A stretch of 48,178 nucleotides of DNA, taken from NCBI RefSeq assembly GCF_000190475.1, contig NZ_AEWH01000062.1, positions 1 to 48,178 on the forward strand. The letters run 5' to 3'. The position numbers and the translations under genes were made by a program. Below are positions 33,019-41,494 of the stretch, piece after piece (the first letter of the stretch is position 1; the number at the start of each line of letters is the position of its first letter). This DNA is from Ornithinibacillus scapharcae TW25. Lineage in GTDB: Bacteria > Bacillota > Bacilli > Bacillales > Amphibacillaceae. The notes under the pieces were generated by a model. It searched no databases and had not been told where the DNA came from. It saw only the letters and a program-made list of their open reading frames with translations.

Positions 33019-34701
33019 TTACATTTCTGTAGGTGCTTTCATTCCAAGTAATCGTAACCCTTCTTTTAATACAATCTTGACGGTATATACTAACGTTAAA
33101 CGCTGTTGTTTTTGATCATCTGTTAGTATTTTAACTGTTGCATAATATTTATTAAATGCCTTTGACAATTCTAATAGCAGCTTAGCAATTTGAGAAGGAT
33201 CATATTCCGCTAATGCTTTTGCGATGCTATCAGGAAATTGGTTCAATAACTTAATGACTGGCCATGCTTCTTCATCCTTTAGCTTTACTACCGTACTCGA
33301 ATCTGGCTGGAACTCCCCTTTTCGAAGTAACGATGTCGCACGTGCATGTGTATATTGAACATATGGTCCAGTTTCACCTTCAAACGTTAGCATATCTTCT
33401 AAAGAAAATTCAATGTCGTTTAGACGATAGTTTTTTAAATCATGGAAGATAATTGCGCCAATTCCTACTTGTTTAGCAATCTCTTCTTTTTCGAGTAAGT
33501 TTGGATTTTTTCCCTCGATATTCTTAACTGCCAGCTGCACCGCTTCTTGAATCACTTCCTCAAGCAGAACAATTTTCCCTTTACGAGTAGACATTTTCTT
33601 CCCGTCTTTTAAAATCATCCCAAAGGGAATATGTGCCATTCCTTCTTGCCAATCACAATCCATTTTCTTCAGTACGGCAAACAATTGCTTGAAATGCAAT
33701 GACTGTTCATGGCCAACGACATAAAGCGATTGATCAAAATGATAGTTTTCCTGACGGTATATTGCCGCAGCTAAATCTCTAGTGGCATACAATGTTGTTC
33801 CATCACGCTTTTTAATTAAGCAAGGTGGATACCCTTCTAATTTAACAACTGTTGCACCTTCAGACTCTATTAGTAAGTTTTTCTCAGCTAGAATATCCAC
33901 AACTCGATCCATCTTATCATTATAAAAAGCTTCTCCATGATACGAATCAAAACGAATCCCTAACAGTTCATAGATTTTATTAAATTCCTTTAAGGATTCA
34001 TCTCGGAACCATCTCCATAATTGAATTGCTTCTCTCTCTCCGTTTTCTAGTCGTTTAAATGCCTCACGTCCTTGGTCATTCAAAGTAGAATCTTTTTCTG
34101 CTTCCTCATGAAATTTAATATATAAAGCAAGTAATTCGGAAATTGGGCTTTCCTTCACCTTCTTTTCATTCCCCCACTTTTGATAAGCAACAATGAGTTT
34201 ACCAAATTGTGTCCCCCAATCTCCTAAATGATTAATACGTATAACTCGATAGCCTTGTTTCTCAGCGATGAGTGCTAACGAATTACCAATCACTGTCGAG
34301 CGTAAATGTCCCATTGAAAACGGCTTGGCAATATTGGGTGACGAGTAATCAATAGTCATGGTTTTCCCCTCAGCGATACCGGAATATCCATATTGATTCT
34401 TTTCGTTTAATATATTGGTCAAAACCTCTTGAGAGACCTTCTCTTTATTCAAAAACACATTGACATAGCCACCAACTGATTCGACTCTTTCAAATGTGGA
34501 AACGTCCATTTCCTGTACTATTTCCTCGGCAATGATAATGGGGGATTTTCGGTAATGCTTTGCTAGTTCAAAACACGGGAAGGCTAGGTCACCTAAATTA
34601 TCGTGCTTTGGCTTCTCAATCATCTTTACTAGGTTGTCATAAGAAATTACTCCATCTATTGTTTTTTCTAACTCGCTTATAAATTCTTTTTTAAAATCCA
34701 T
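33019..34701 (-). CDS. argS: Arginyl-tRNA synthetase, ArgS2 type
   Basis: A 560-residue class I synthetase: N-terminal Arg_tRNA_synt domain (to about 85), the HIGH-like motif in S-P-N-I-A-K-P-F-S-M-G-H near 122, the KMSKS-like K-M-S-T-R-K-G near 373, and the DALR anticodon-binding domain ending L-K-E-G-L-R-L-L-G-M. Its sequence is of the B. cereus ArgS2 kind rather than B. subtilis ArgS, so a second argS may exist elsewhere in the genome. It is preceded by a T-box leader, so it should be induced when tRNA-Arg is uncharged. Confidence 0.93.
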   Translation of the reverse strand: MDFKKEFISELEKTIDGVISYDNLVKMIEKPKHDNLGDLAFPCFELAKHYRKSPIIIAEEIVQEMDVSTFERVESVGGYVNVFLNKEKVSQEVLTNILNEKNQYGYSGIAEGKTMTIDYSSPNIAKPFSMGHLRSTVIGNSLALIAEKQGYRVIRINHLGDWGTQFGKLIVAYQKWGNEKKVKESPISELLALYIKFHEEAEKDSTLNDQGREAFKRLENGEREAIQLWRWFRDESLKEFNKIYELLGIRFDSYHGEAFYNDKMDRVVDILAEKNLLIESEGATVVKLEGYPPCLIKKRDGTTLYATRDLAAAIYRQENYHFDQSLYVVGHEQSLHFKQLFAVLKKMDCDWQEGMAHIPFGMILKDGKKMSTRKGKIVLLEEVIQEAVQLAVKNIEGKNPNLLEKEEIAKQVGIGAIIFHDLKNYRLNDIEFSLEDMLTFEGETGPYVQYTHARATSLLRKGEFQPDSSTVVKLKDEEAWPVIKLLNQFPDSIAKALAEYDPSQIAKLLLELSKAFNKYYATVKILTDDQKQQRLTLVYTVKIVLKEGLRLLGMKAPTEM

Positions 34702-34734
34702 ATGATTCCCTCCAATATTTCTATAAATAAAAAA

Positions 34735-34763
34735 CTCCCGCCTCTTCTAAAAAGAGGCGAGAG
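34735..34763 (-). terminator. T-box-controlled terminator before argS
   Basis: On the minus strand CTCTCGCCTCTT pairs with AAGAGGCGGGAG, followed by TTTTTTA. It is the competing structure to the antiterminator that includes the T-box bulge. Confidence 0.9.
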
Positions 34764-34985
34764 CATATTAATCCCGCGGTACCACTCTAATTGTTCATAA
34801 TAATATTATAAACCACTTGATGTTGTTAACGAGGTCTACCCCGACTTTCCATACTACTATTTCAAGAAAGCATCTCCGAAGTCCGCTTCATTGTAAGCCC
34901 ATGCACTAGGCTCCCACCAATCCCTAGCTCGCTAAGCAGAACAAACAATTACTCTCTTCATCATCAATTTTCATTTCGTTAAGTA
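34735..34985 (-). ncRNA. T-box riboswitch leader of argS
   Basis: The leader carries the T-box sequence AGAGTGGTACCGCGGG (34788-34773, bulge TGGT) followed by the terminator. At its 5' end AAGAGAG pairs with CTTTCTT to form the base of Stem I. The loop just inside it contains TT-CGG-A on the 3' side (CGG at 34878-34876), an Arg codon in the expected specifier position. Uncharged tRNA-Arg should favour the antiterminator and allow argS transcription. The specifier is inferred by hand folding. Confidence 0.9.
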
Positions 34986-35124
34986 ATTTCTCCTATTTTA
35001 GCAAAGTTTGTATCTACTGTCACCTCTTAAAAGTAAATATTTATTATTTTTCTATAATTCCATGTAGCACAGTCCTTCACTATCTTGTATAATAACGACA
35101 ATAACCTTTTAGGAGTGATATCAC

Positions 35125-35325
35125 ATGAGTAAATCGAAAGCACAAAAACAGCGACAAAAGCTTGTTCGTGAGGGAAGACTAAATCCTGAAATGAACCGAA
35201 GCCCTTTTGCTAATTTAGATTTAAGAACGAGAAGAGCCAAAACAAAAAAGGACCATCTTTATCGTATGAAACATAAGAACCATCTTCCAAAACAGTGGGA
35301 TAATGGTTCTTTTTATTTACAGTAA
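35125..35325 (+). CDS. Small basic protein
   Basis: A 66-residue, very basic protein starting at ATG after TTTTAGGAGTGATATC. The composition (K-A-Q-K-Q-R-Q-K-L, R-T-R-R-A-K-T-K-K) suggests nucleic-acid or ribosome binding. The ending W-D-N-G-S-F-Y-L-Q and the pattern T-K-T-K-K-x-x-L-Y-R recall small conserved Bacillus proteins of the YqkK/YpzI sort, but I am not sure which. Its last nine bases overlap the end of the convergent membrane gene. Confidence 0.7.
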   Translation: MSKSKAQKQRQKLVREGRLNPEMNRSPFANLDLRTRRAKTKKDHLYRMKHKNHLPKQWDNGSFYLQ

Positions 35326-35793
35326 AATATGTAGGGTAACAAAAAAGAATATGACCATGCCATTGTACAAATGAATATACCTAACTCTAATCGTTGGCTT
35401 GAATAACCGCACCCACCCAGTAATAACCTGAATTGCCATAAGAACTAGAGCCATTAGTCCTACAACCATTTTTGGACTTCTAATCGTGAAACCATATTGC
35501 GATATAATCATCAGACCGTGTAGTAATATAACTGCCATCACAATATTCCCTGTCCACCGATGAACCATAACTACCCTTTTCGACAACTTCGCTAAGCGAA
35601 TCTTAACTTTCCGATCCGGGATATTCCGGATTGTCTCAAATACTGCGTTTCTTGTCCAGTTATATAGAAATAATAATACCCCTAATAAACCTAATAGAAT
35701 ATGTACCTTTAAATTAGGGAACGAATAATGTTCCGTTACTTTCCATATTACAGTAATCAGCAATAAGAAATTTAATAAAAACCATTTACTCAT
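35317..35793 (-). CDS. Four-helix membrane protein, possible b-type cytochrome
   Basis: A 158-residue protein with four or five hydrophobic helices and regularly placed His residues: L-K-V-H near 31, M-V-H-R-W-T-G-N near 77, L-L-H-G-L near 91, Y-I-H-L-Y-N-G near 141 and T-L-H-I-L-L at the end. The pattern resembles cytochrome b561 or ferric-reductase-type membrane proteins that bind two haems between helices. No exact family could be named. Convergent with and slightly overlapping the small basic gene. Confidence 0.6.
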   Translation of the reverse strand: MSKWFLLNFLLLITVIWKVTEHYSFPNLKVHILLGLLGVLLFLYNWTRNAVFETIRNIPDRKVKIRLAKLSKRVVMVHRWTGNIVMAVILLHGLMIISQYGFTIRSPKMVVGLMALVLMAIQVITGWVRLFKPTIRVRYIHLYNGMVIFFFVTLHILL

Positions 35794-36415
35794 GATTTTC
35801 TCCTTTTTCCAATACTATAAATACCAATACTCAATCAAACAAAACTGCTGTTTTGCATTTAATATCATTCATTATCTCTCAAACTAATTGGTTCTTATTT
35901 CTCTATAGGCAGCCGGATATTCTCCATTAACTTTAACATACTATTGGTTCCGTTATTCTACATTAGCATAGCTGATTCGTATAAAGGTTTATTATCATAT
36001 TGTAAACTACCATTATCGTTGAAGCGTATTGAATGCTGCTCTTGTCTAAGTTTTCATGCTCCCCAATGCTCACTAGTACTATTTCAAGTTTTCAGAAGTA
36101 TCCTCCTATTCATCCATGCTAACAAACGAACATTATTAAATATGTCAAAAGGAAACTATTAGTAACATAGCTGAAATATCTGTAAAGTAGCAACCAACTG
36201 ACTGGCAAGTATACCAAACTATGGAAAATGTCACTTCTAAGGAAAATAATCCCATTCCTCCTCTTAACCCAGTAGTCTACTAGGCTTATAAAACTACTAA
36301 ACTCATTACCAGACTTTACCACTGATAAACTATGTTACATCTAGTAATCTCTTAGTTAGGGCTGGTTCACAGCATTTTATCACACCGGTTCGATTACAAC
36401 TAGGAGGTTTACAAC
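35794..36415. other. Gene-poor region of about 620 bases
   Basis: No convincing gene. Open frames on both strands lack ribosome sites. On the minus strand, 31 open codons at 35961-36053 read in a protein-like way (R-F-N-D-N-G-S-L-Q-Y-D-N-K-P-L-Y-E) between two stops, and the frame stays plausible past the TAG at 35958. It may be the relic of a small gene. The last 80 bases must contain the promoter of the hydrolase gene. Confidence 0.4.
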
Positions 36416-37006
36416 ATGAATAAATTCAAAAAATTCATTTTAACAGCGACATTATCGCTTTCTATATTAGCTATGCCTACTGCTGGTGAAGCAGCATCCT
36501 ATACAGTGAAACAAGGGGATACATTCTGGTCTATCGCCCAACAATATGGAACTACCATAGCTAATCTTCAAATTGCTAATAAACGTTCTGGTAGTTACCT
36601 AGTAACTGGAGAATCAATTAAGGTTCCAGACTATGTATCAAAAGCAGATAAAGAATTAATGGCTAAACTAGTTCATGCAGAAGCAAAAGGAGAACCATAT
36701 GCAGGTAAAGTTGCCGTTGCAACGGTTATCCTGAATCGCGTGGATCACAAAGAATTTCCAAATGCTATTAAGGAAGTTATCTATGAGCGTTCACCAGGTG
36801 GATATTACGCATTTACACCAGTACAAAATGGACAAATTAATGGTGGATATACAGCAGAAGATATGAAAGCTGTTAACGAAGCGATCGCTTTCCGTGGACA
36901 AGGCAGTGGCTCTATCTATTTCTATAATCCTAAAACCGCAGATAGCGACTGGATTACGACCCGTGAAGTGACAGTAACGATTGGTAATCACCGCTTTGCA
37001 AAGTAA
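36416..37006 (+). CDS. LysM and SleB-type cell wall hydrolase
   Basis: A 196-residue exported protein. Signal peptide 1-26 (cleavage near G-E-A-A), one LysM domain at about 28-72 (Y-T-V-K-Q-G-D-T-F-W-S-I-A-Q-Q-Y-G-T-T) for peptidoglycan binding, and a SleB/CwlJ (Hydrolase_2) domain from about 78. The catalytic Glu region reads H-A-E-A-K-G-E-P-Y-A-G-K-V-A-V-A. SleB-type enzymes are lytic transglycosylases, often acting on spore cortex. The small size resembles Bacillus YkvT-like proteins. Start after CTAGGAGG. Confidence 0.9.
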   Translation: MNKFKKFILTATLSLSILAMPTAGEAASYTVKQGDTFWSIAQQYGTTIANLQIANKRSGSYLVTGESIKVPDYVSKADKELMAKLVHAEAKGEPYAGKVAVATVILNRVDHKEFPNAIKEVIYERSPGGYYAFTPVQNGQINGGYTAEDMKAVNEAIAFRGQGSGSIYFYNPKTADSDWITTREVTVTIGNHRFAK

Positions 37007-37025
37007 TGTGGGTTATTACTTACAG

Positions 37026-37134
37026 TCGGTCATCGAGTAGATTTCAGCGTTTTTCCGTTTTATCAGCGGATTAAGTGCATATATCAGCGCTTTTCTGTCT
37101 TTATCAGCGGATCGAGTGGTGATATCAGCGCTTT
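37026..37134. repeat. Imperfect tandem repeat, about 41-bp unit
   Basis: Units at 37041-37080, 37081-37121 and a partial one at 37122-37134 share ATATCAGCGCTTTT, then TTATCAGCGGAT, then CGAGTGGTG. The tail of a degenerate earlier unit is at 37026. It lies in the 3' flank of the hydrolase gene, before the terminator. Confidence 0.8.
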
Positions 37135-37152
37135 GGGTAAAACTAAAAAACT

Positions 37153-37180
37153 GGCACCTAACTTTATAACATTAGGTGCC
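37153..37180. terminator. Bidirectional rho-independent terminator
   Basis: GGCACCTAA and TTAGGTGCC form a nine-pair stem with AAAAAA to the left and CTTTTT to the right. It serves the convergent hydrolase (plus) and sigma factor (minus) genes. Confidence 0.85.
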
Positions 37181-37200
37181 TGCTTTTTCCTTACATAATA

Positions 37201-38151
37201 TTACTTTTTATCCCAGCCTTCAGGACCTTTATCTAGATGTGGTGCCATTCCTAATTCTTTTGATGCTGCCAAGATCAATTCTTTCCTAAAGTAATAACTA
37301 CGACTAAATACGATTTTTCCATTCTCTACTTCTTGATACTGAATATCGTGAAGCAGTGGACCATCGCTACTATCGACAACTTTAACAATAACGTGTTTAC
37401 CCCATAGCCAATGTTCTTCAGCCCGATATGGAGGTAGTCCATGTACCATAGACCCATTTCGCATCGATTTCTTTGAAAATTCTTGAAAACCAAGTGAAGC
37501 TTCGTGATGCAAGTGATCACTAACCAATTCAAATAACGCATCTAGATTTCCATCGTTCAAAGCTTTTATATAGGTTTGTATGACCTGGTTCTGCTCTTTA
37601 TCTTGTACTATTGGCTTAACGTCTATCGGATTCGTTAGATTTTCTTTGTTTAATCTATTTTCCATCCTTCTAATTGTTGAATAAATAGCCCCTTGCGTCG
37701 TTTTCACAATACTTGCTACTTCTTCTGCTTTAAACTTAAATACCTTCACAAGCAAAAATACTGCGACCTGTCTTGGTGTAAACAATTGATCTAGTTTGAT
37801 TAATACCGCTTCCGTTTCTAAACTATCGTTAAATTCTACTCTAGGCTCAGCTACTTCTTCTAAAGTTCCAATGTTTCTCTTCTCCCGGCGACAGTGATCC
37901 AACCATGTATTCGTTGCAATACGGTATAAGTAAGCTTTTGGATTTTCCGGTTGCCAAACCTGATAGAAACCACCAAATGCTTTAAGTAATGTTTCTTGAA
38001 ATAGGTCTTCACCGTCCCAAGGAGAACCTGTTAAATACCGACAATACTTCCAAAGTTCTTCTCGAAACTCCAATATTAAATCACTAAACTCTTCGCGTAA
38101 CTCTCTTGACCTTTCTGTAAAAAGAAATGCCCTATCTTCTATTGAACCCAT
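37201..38151 (-). CDS. ECF sigma factor with C-terminal SnoaL-like extension
   Basis: A 316-residue sigma factor. Region 2 is at about 28-95 (W-D-G-E-D-L-F-Q-E-T-L-L-K-A, A-Y-L-Y-R-I-A-T-N-T-W-L-D-H). Region 4 is at about 125-175 (F-T-P-R-Q-V-A-V-F-L-L-V-K, V-K-T-T-Q-G-A-I-Y-S-T-I-R-R). A further 140 residues from about 185 have the NTF2/SnoaL pattern (I-Q-T-Y-I-K-A-L-N-D-G-N-L-D-A-L). In ECF groups with such tails the extension replaces an anti-sigma factor, and none is encoded beside this gene. Targets unknown. Start ATG after GGAGGGATGAA. Confidence 0.82.
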   Translation of the reverse strand: MGSIEDRAFLFTERSRELREEFSDLILEFREELWKYCRYLTGSPWDGEDLFQETLLKAFGGFYQVWQPENPKAYLYRIATNTWLDHCRREKRNIGTLEEVAEPRVEFNDSLETEAVLIKLDQLFTPRQVAVFLLVKVFKFKAEEVASIVKTTQGAIYSTIRRMENRLNKENLTNPIDVKPIVQDKEQNQVIQTYIKALNDGNLDALFELVSDHLHHEASLGFQEFSKKSMRNGSMVHGLPPYRAEEHWLWGKHVIVKVVDSSDGPLLHDIQYQEVENGKIVFSRSYYFRKELILAASKELGMAPHLDKGPEGWDKK

Positions 38152-38341
38152 TTCATCCCTCCATTTCTTCTCACTTATATAACGAATAAGTAATGTAAAT
38201 TTATACTAGGTAAAATCCATTTTCTAAACTATTTATTATTTTCGTCTACTATAACTATTTCCACAAGGATAATTAAAATCCTGCAAAAATTGTCGAATTG
38301 GGATCAGAAAGATTTCTTTACTTTCCCATCTATAAAAAAGA

Positions 38342-38391
38342 ATGCCTGTCACATACCAAATTCTATAAAGAACTTGATACATGACAGGCAT
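38342..38391 (-). terminator. Rho-independent terminator of the SMR operon
   Basis: ATGCCTGTCA and TGACAGGCAT pair across a 30-base loop that can pair further, followed on the minus strand by TTCTTTTTT. It lies directly after the second SMR gene. Confidence 0.75.
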
Positions 38392-38398
38392 CCTTTCG

Positions 38399-38710
38399 TT
38401 AGATTACTTTAAGTCCTGTTACACCGACAATGATCGCTACTAAGCTAAGCACTCTAATAAAGCTCTTCGACTCACCAAAGAATAACATATTCATTAACAC
38501 TACTCCACCTGTACCAACACCAGTCCAAGTGGCATAGGCAATACTGGTTGGTAAGTAATCAAATGATGCATAGATAAATGCAAACGATAACCCAAGTCCA
38601 CCAACATACATTATTGCATTCGTGATATTACGCTTTTTACTAAATCGGGTTAATCCCCACACACCAATGAGTTCATTGACTGCGGCTAAGATAATATAAA
38701 ACCAGCCCAT
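38399..38710 (-). CDS. SMR efflux transporter subunit 2
   Basis: A 103-residue four-helix small multidrug resistance protein. The membrane-embedded Glu is in helix 1 (A-A-V-N-E-L-I-G-V-W-G), and the family motif Y-A-T-W-T-G-V-G-T-G-G is near 59. Its ATG overlaps the stop of the partner gene (TAATG), as in paired SMR systems such as YkkCD or YvdRS, which work as heterodimers exporting cationic compounds with proton exchange. Substrate unknown. Confidence 0.9.
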   Translation of the reverse strand: MGWFYIILAAVNELIGVWGLTRFSKKRNITNAIMYVGGLGLSFAFIYASFDYLPTSIAYATWTGVGTGGVVLMNMLFFGESKSFIRVLSLVAIIVGVTGLKVI

Positions 38711-39051
38711 TATTCTATAACTCCTTTCGCATCTTTTTGGTCATCAGACAATTTCAAGCCTACAACACCAAGAATAATTAGCATGATAAAGAATACACTT
38801 ACCAACTTGATATCTTCATGGAAGATGAAAATATCCATTAGGAAAGTTCCTACTGTACCAAAACCAGCAAAAATAGCGTAAACCGTACCAGTTGGTAATC
38901 CTTCACATGCTTTTGCTAAGAAGTGTAAATCTAGTAATATAAATGATATGATAAATGCCCAATGCCACCAGGTCGATGCCGTGTTAAATCCATATATCCA
39001 AACTAACTCCGATAAACTTGTTAACACAACATAAATCCATGCTTTATTCAT
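38710..39051 (-). CDS. SMR efflux transporter subunit 1
   Basis: A 113-residue SMR protein with the helix-1 Glu in L-S-E-L-V-W-I-Y-G, the motif Y-A-I-F-A-G-F-G-T-V-G near 60, and a charged C-terminal tail longer than that of its partner. Start ATG chosen after ATGGAGAG; the open frame extends 13 codons upstream across the operator. It is the first gene of the pair and lies 22 bases after a TetR operator. Confidence 0.9.
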   Translation of the reverse strand: MNKAWIYVVLTSLSELVWIYGFNTASTWWHWAFIISFILLDLHFLAKACEGLPTGTVYAIFAGFGTVGTFLMDIFIFHEDIKLVSVFFIMLIILGVVGLKLSDDQKDAKGVIE

Positions 39052-39072
39052 ACTAACACTCTCCATTTTCCG

Positions 39073-39089
39073 TGACTGACATTCAGTCA
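39073..39089. promoter_or_regulatory. TetR-type operator before the SMR operon
   Basis: TGACTGACATTCAGTCA is a perfect 7-3-7 inverted repeat, 21 bases upstream of the first SMR start. It matches the site before the repressor gene in layout and half-site. Confidence 0.85.
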
Positions 39090-39200
39090 TTTTGTTCTTA
39101 AAAGAAAATTCCCTTCAAACTTTTAAAGGAAATGATCTATTAAACCTTGACCCAATTACCACGGCATCTTACTAGTGTTATCATGAGCACTATTATTTTT

Positions 39201-39779
39201 CTATATTTTTACCCCTAAACCATACATGGAAAACTCCCAGACTTCCTTTTTCTTAATAGCTTCCATATCCTTATCCCCATGGGAGTATAGGAAGGTCTGT
39301 TCTGCTGCAGACTCTATTAAATCAATTAAGAGTACAGCCGTTTGATCTGGATCGAGATTTTCTCGTAGTATCCCTGCTTCTTTCGCTTCACTTAAAAATC
39401 TACTCATCCAAGAATAATACTGAGAATATAAAGCTTCCCATTCCTGAAGGTAATCCGTGGATGCAAGCCCCGCATAAACTAAGGCGAAGATTTGACGGTA
39501 TTCCTTTGTAACGGAAAATGCTACATCGATTACATCTTTCATCTGTTCAGAAAAAGGATCTTTTTTATTAACCTTTTTAATAATTTCATTCAATGTTTTT
39601 TCAACCATTACCTCAGCAATCGAAGGAACAACAGATAACTTGGAAGAAAAGTAAATATAAAACGTACCTTGAGCAATTCCTGCCTTCTTTACGATATCTG
39701 ATACTTTCGTTTTTTCTAGTCCTTTTTCCGTAAAAACATCCATTGCTGCGTGGATTATTCGCTCTTTTTTATTGTCCAT
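39201..39779 (-). CDS. TetR family repressor of the SMR pair
   Basis: A 192-residue regulator. The N-terminal helix-turn-helix is clear (I-I-H-A-A-M-D-V-F-T-E-K-G near 8, K-V-S-D-I-V-K-K-A-G-I-A-Q-G-T-F-Y-I-Y-F near 25). The helical ligand-binding domain resembles the YfiR/TetR_C class. Start ATG after GGAGGAAGTTA; the open frame runs 12 codons upstream through the operator. Same strand as the SMR genes but with an own operator, so it should repress both itself and the efflux pair and release on binding a substrate. Confidence 0.88.
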   Translation of the reverse strand: MDNKKERIIHAAMDVFTEKGLEKTKVSDIVKKAGIAQGTFYIYFSSKLSVVPSIAEVMVEKTLNEIIKKVNKKDPFSEQMKDVIDVAFSVTKEYRQIFALVYAGLASTDYLQEWEALYSQYYSWMSRFLSEAKEAGILRENLDPDQTAVLLIDLIESAAEQTFLYSHGDKDMEAIKKKEVWEFSMYGLGVKI

Positions 39780-39797
39780 TAACTTCCTCCAACTAAA

Positions 39798-39814
39798 TGA
39801 CTGATTGTCATTCA
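39798..39814. promoter_or_regulatory. TetR-type operator before the repressor gene
   Basis: TGACTGATTGTCATTCA is a 7-3-7 inverted repeat with one mismatch, sharing the half-site TGACTGA with the operator at 39073. It lies 18 bases before the tetR start and implies autoregulation. Confidence 0.8.
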
Positions 39815-39938
39815 TTATACAGTAATTTTCAAAAAAGTCAATACAGACACTTGTTTTTAGGCACTTTCTTATCTATAGGTATAAATTTCCTAAAAGGTAA
39901 GAAAATAACTCTAACTTCTTTTAGGGTGCTGATTAAAT

Positions 39939-40406
39939 ATGGTATTCGCATTGATTTCTGCTTTTCTATTTACAGCTATTGCTTACCTAATCCGTAAACG
40001 TATTACCTATGTAGAAATGTACACAACTTCATTGTTTTCCATTGTATTTCAATTGATTGTCGATATGATTTTAGAGTTTAAGTACAACTATTATGGATAC
40101 TTTGAATATGGTGTGGACTACCTAACATTCATCGTCATATTTCTAATCTATCCACCATTAAACATAATCTACTTGAATTATTTCCCATTAGAAAACAGCC
40201 ATTGGAAGAAGTTACTCTATATCATTCTCTGGTGTGCTTTTTCCATAGGATATGAATATTTAAGTGTCCGATATGGTTTCTTTTACTATGAAAATTGGAA
40301 GCTTTGGTACTCTGCTATAATTTATCCGTTTGTTTATTTAATCATTACACTAAACTTTCTATTGACAAAAAAACTACTCTCGCATTATCGCAACACCAAT
40401 AAATAA
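39939..40406 (+). CDS. CBO0543-type membrane protein
   Basis: A 155-residue membrane protein with five predicted helices and many aromatic residues (Y-E-Y-L-S-V-R-Y-G-F-F-Y-Y-E-N-W-K-L-W-Y-S). It fits the uncharacterised CBO0543-type family common in Bacillaceae, often present in tandem copies as here. Start ATG with AGGGTG about ten bases upstream. Function unknown. Confidence 0.72.
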   Translation: MVFALISAFLFTAIAYLIRKRITYVEMYTTSLFSIVFQLIVDMILEFKYNYYGYFEYGVDYLTFIVIFLIYPPLNIIYLNYFPLENSHWKKLLYIILWCAFSIGYEYLSVRYGFFYYENWKLWYSAIIYPFVYLIITLNFLLTKKLLSHYRNTNK

Positions 40407-40421
40407 GTTGGAGAGAATGCT

Positions 40422-40951
40422 ATGCATTTTATTTACTAATTTTTTATTTTTATTAGCTGGATTGAGATGGGGCAACTGGAAGGAATAGGAAAAAATACTA
40501 TCCTACGATTTTATTTTTTATTCTCTGTGATCTCTTTGCTAACGTCATAACATATCATTTCCCTTTGTGGCGTTATCAAGAGACAATATTTGCCACTAAC
40601 ATTTTAATAAACCATTCTTTTGTGTCTATCATGATTATGCTCATTGCTTACCCGGTAACAATTCTTATATATCTTGGAAAATTTCCGGATGGAACTCCCA
40701 AAAAAATACTTTGGATTATACTATGGGTTTTTATCTACTGGATTATTGAATTTATTAATTTACATTATTTAAACCTAATTAGACATGAAAACGGATGGTC
40801 CATGTATTGGTCTTTGGCCTTTAATATTGTGATGTTCACAATATTATATATTCATCAAAACAAACCCATTTTAGCTTGGATCCTATCTGGATTTTGGGCA
40901 GCAATCATTATCATGACATTTAACATACCAATCATATCTTTATTACCATAA
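40422..40951 (+). pseudogene. CBO0543-type membrane protein, broken copy
   Basis: Second family member, 15 bases after the first. The start has TTGGAGAGAATGCT upstream. Read with corrections, the N-terminus is M-H-F-I-Y, then N-F-L-F-L-L-A-G-L-R-W-G-N-W-K-E, then E-K-Y-Y-P-T-I-L-F-F-I-L, joining the long open frame W-R-Y-Q-E-T-I-F from 40565. Three lesions interrupt this: a one-base shift in the T-rich stretch at about 40434, TAG where Trp is expected near 40487, and an extra A in the A6 run just after it. The remaining open frame alone lacks the first helix and has no ribosome site. Confidence 0.75.
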
Positions 40952-40955
40952 AAAA

Positions 40956-40981
40956 GGAGAAAAGCTTAAATGCTTTTCTCC
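40956..40981. terminator. Hairpin shared by the convergent CBO0543 and OsmC genes
   Basis: GGAGAAAAGC and GCTTTTCTCC form a perfect 10-pair stem. The OsmC stop codon lies in its loop, so the last codons of OsmC are part of the structure. Confidence 0.6.
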
Positions 40982-41391
40982 CCAGGAACACCATTAATCG
41001 AATAACTTGCTGTTATTTCAGCACTCAATGAATGAGAAACCGAACAGTATTTATCCATGGATAGTTCGATAGCTCGCACTACTTTATCCTCTGGAAGTTC
41101 CCCTTCTAATGCATAATGGATATTAATTTTGGTAAACTTTTTAGGATGCTCGTCTGCACGATCACCAGACATATTAATCTCAAATGAAGTAGGTTGTAAA
41201 CGCATCTTGGTTAAGATAGAAATAATATCGATGCCAGTACAACCTGCAACGGCACTTAATAATAATTCAGTAGGCCTAGCTCCTCTATTCTCTCCACCTA
41301 CAGATTCAGCAGCATCCATCATAATCTCATGACCTGACGGCGCAAATCCGGTAAAAGACATCTTTTCATTCCATTTCACTGACATATCCAT
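40966..41391 (-). CDS. OsmC family peroxiredoxin
   Basis: A 141-residue OsmC/Ohr-type protein (YhfA-like subgroup). The two reactive Cys are visible: Cys51 in A-V-A-G-C-T-G-I-D and Cys116 in D-K-Y-C-S-V-S-H-S-L, with P-T-E-L-L-L near 40. These proteins reduce organic hydroperoxides. Start ATG with GGAGGG upstream (a TTG just before it is possible). Single gene; its stop lies within a terminator loop. Confidence 0.9.
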   Translation of the reverse strand: MDMSVKWNEKMSFTGFAPSGHEIMMDAAESVGGENRGARPTELLLSAVAGCTGIDIISILTKMRLQPTSFEINMSGDRADEHPKKFTKINIHYALEGELPEDKVVRAIELSMDKYCSVSHSLSAEITASYSINGVPGEKSI

Positions 41392-41494
41392 CAATTGATC
41401 CCTCCAATCGAATTACTTACGTTTATAGTTTGCCTAGAATATATTTGAAATACAACTAATTCGACTTTTAATTATTCCTAAAGGAGGAAAGCGA

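Noticed and set aside
35944-36322. Two small open frames in the 600-base gap
   Set aside because: No ribosome sites, no recognisable sequence, overlapping on opposite strands.
37026-37134. CRISPR array
   Set aside because: Units are adjacent imperfect copies with no variable spacers and no cas genes nearby.
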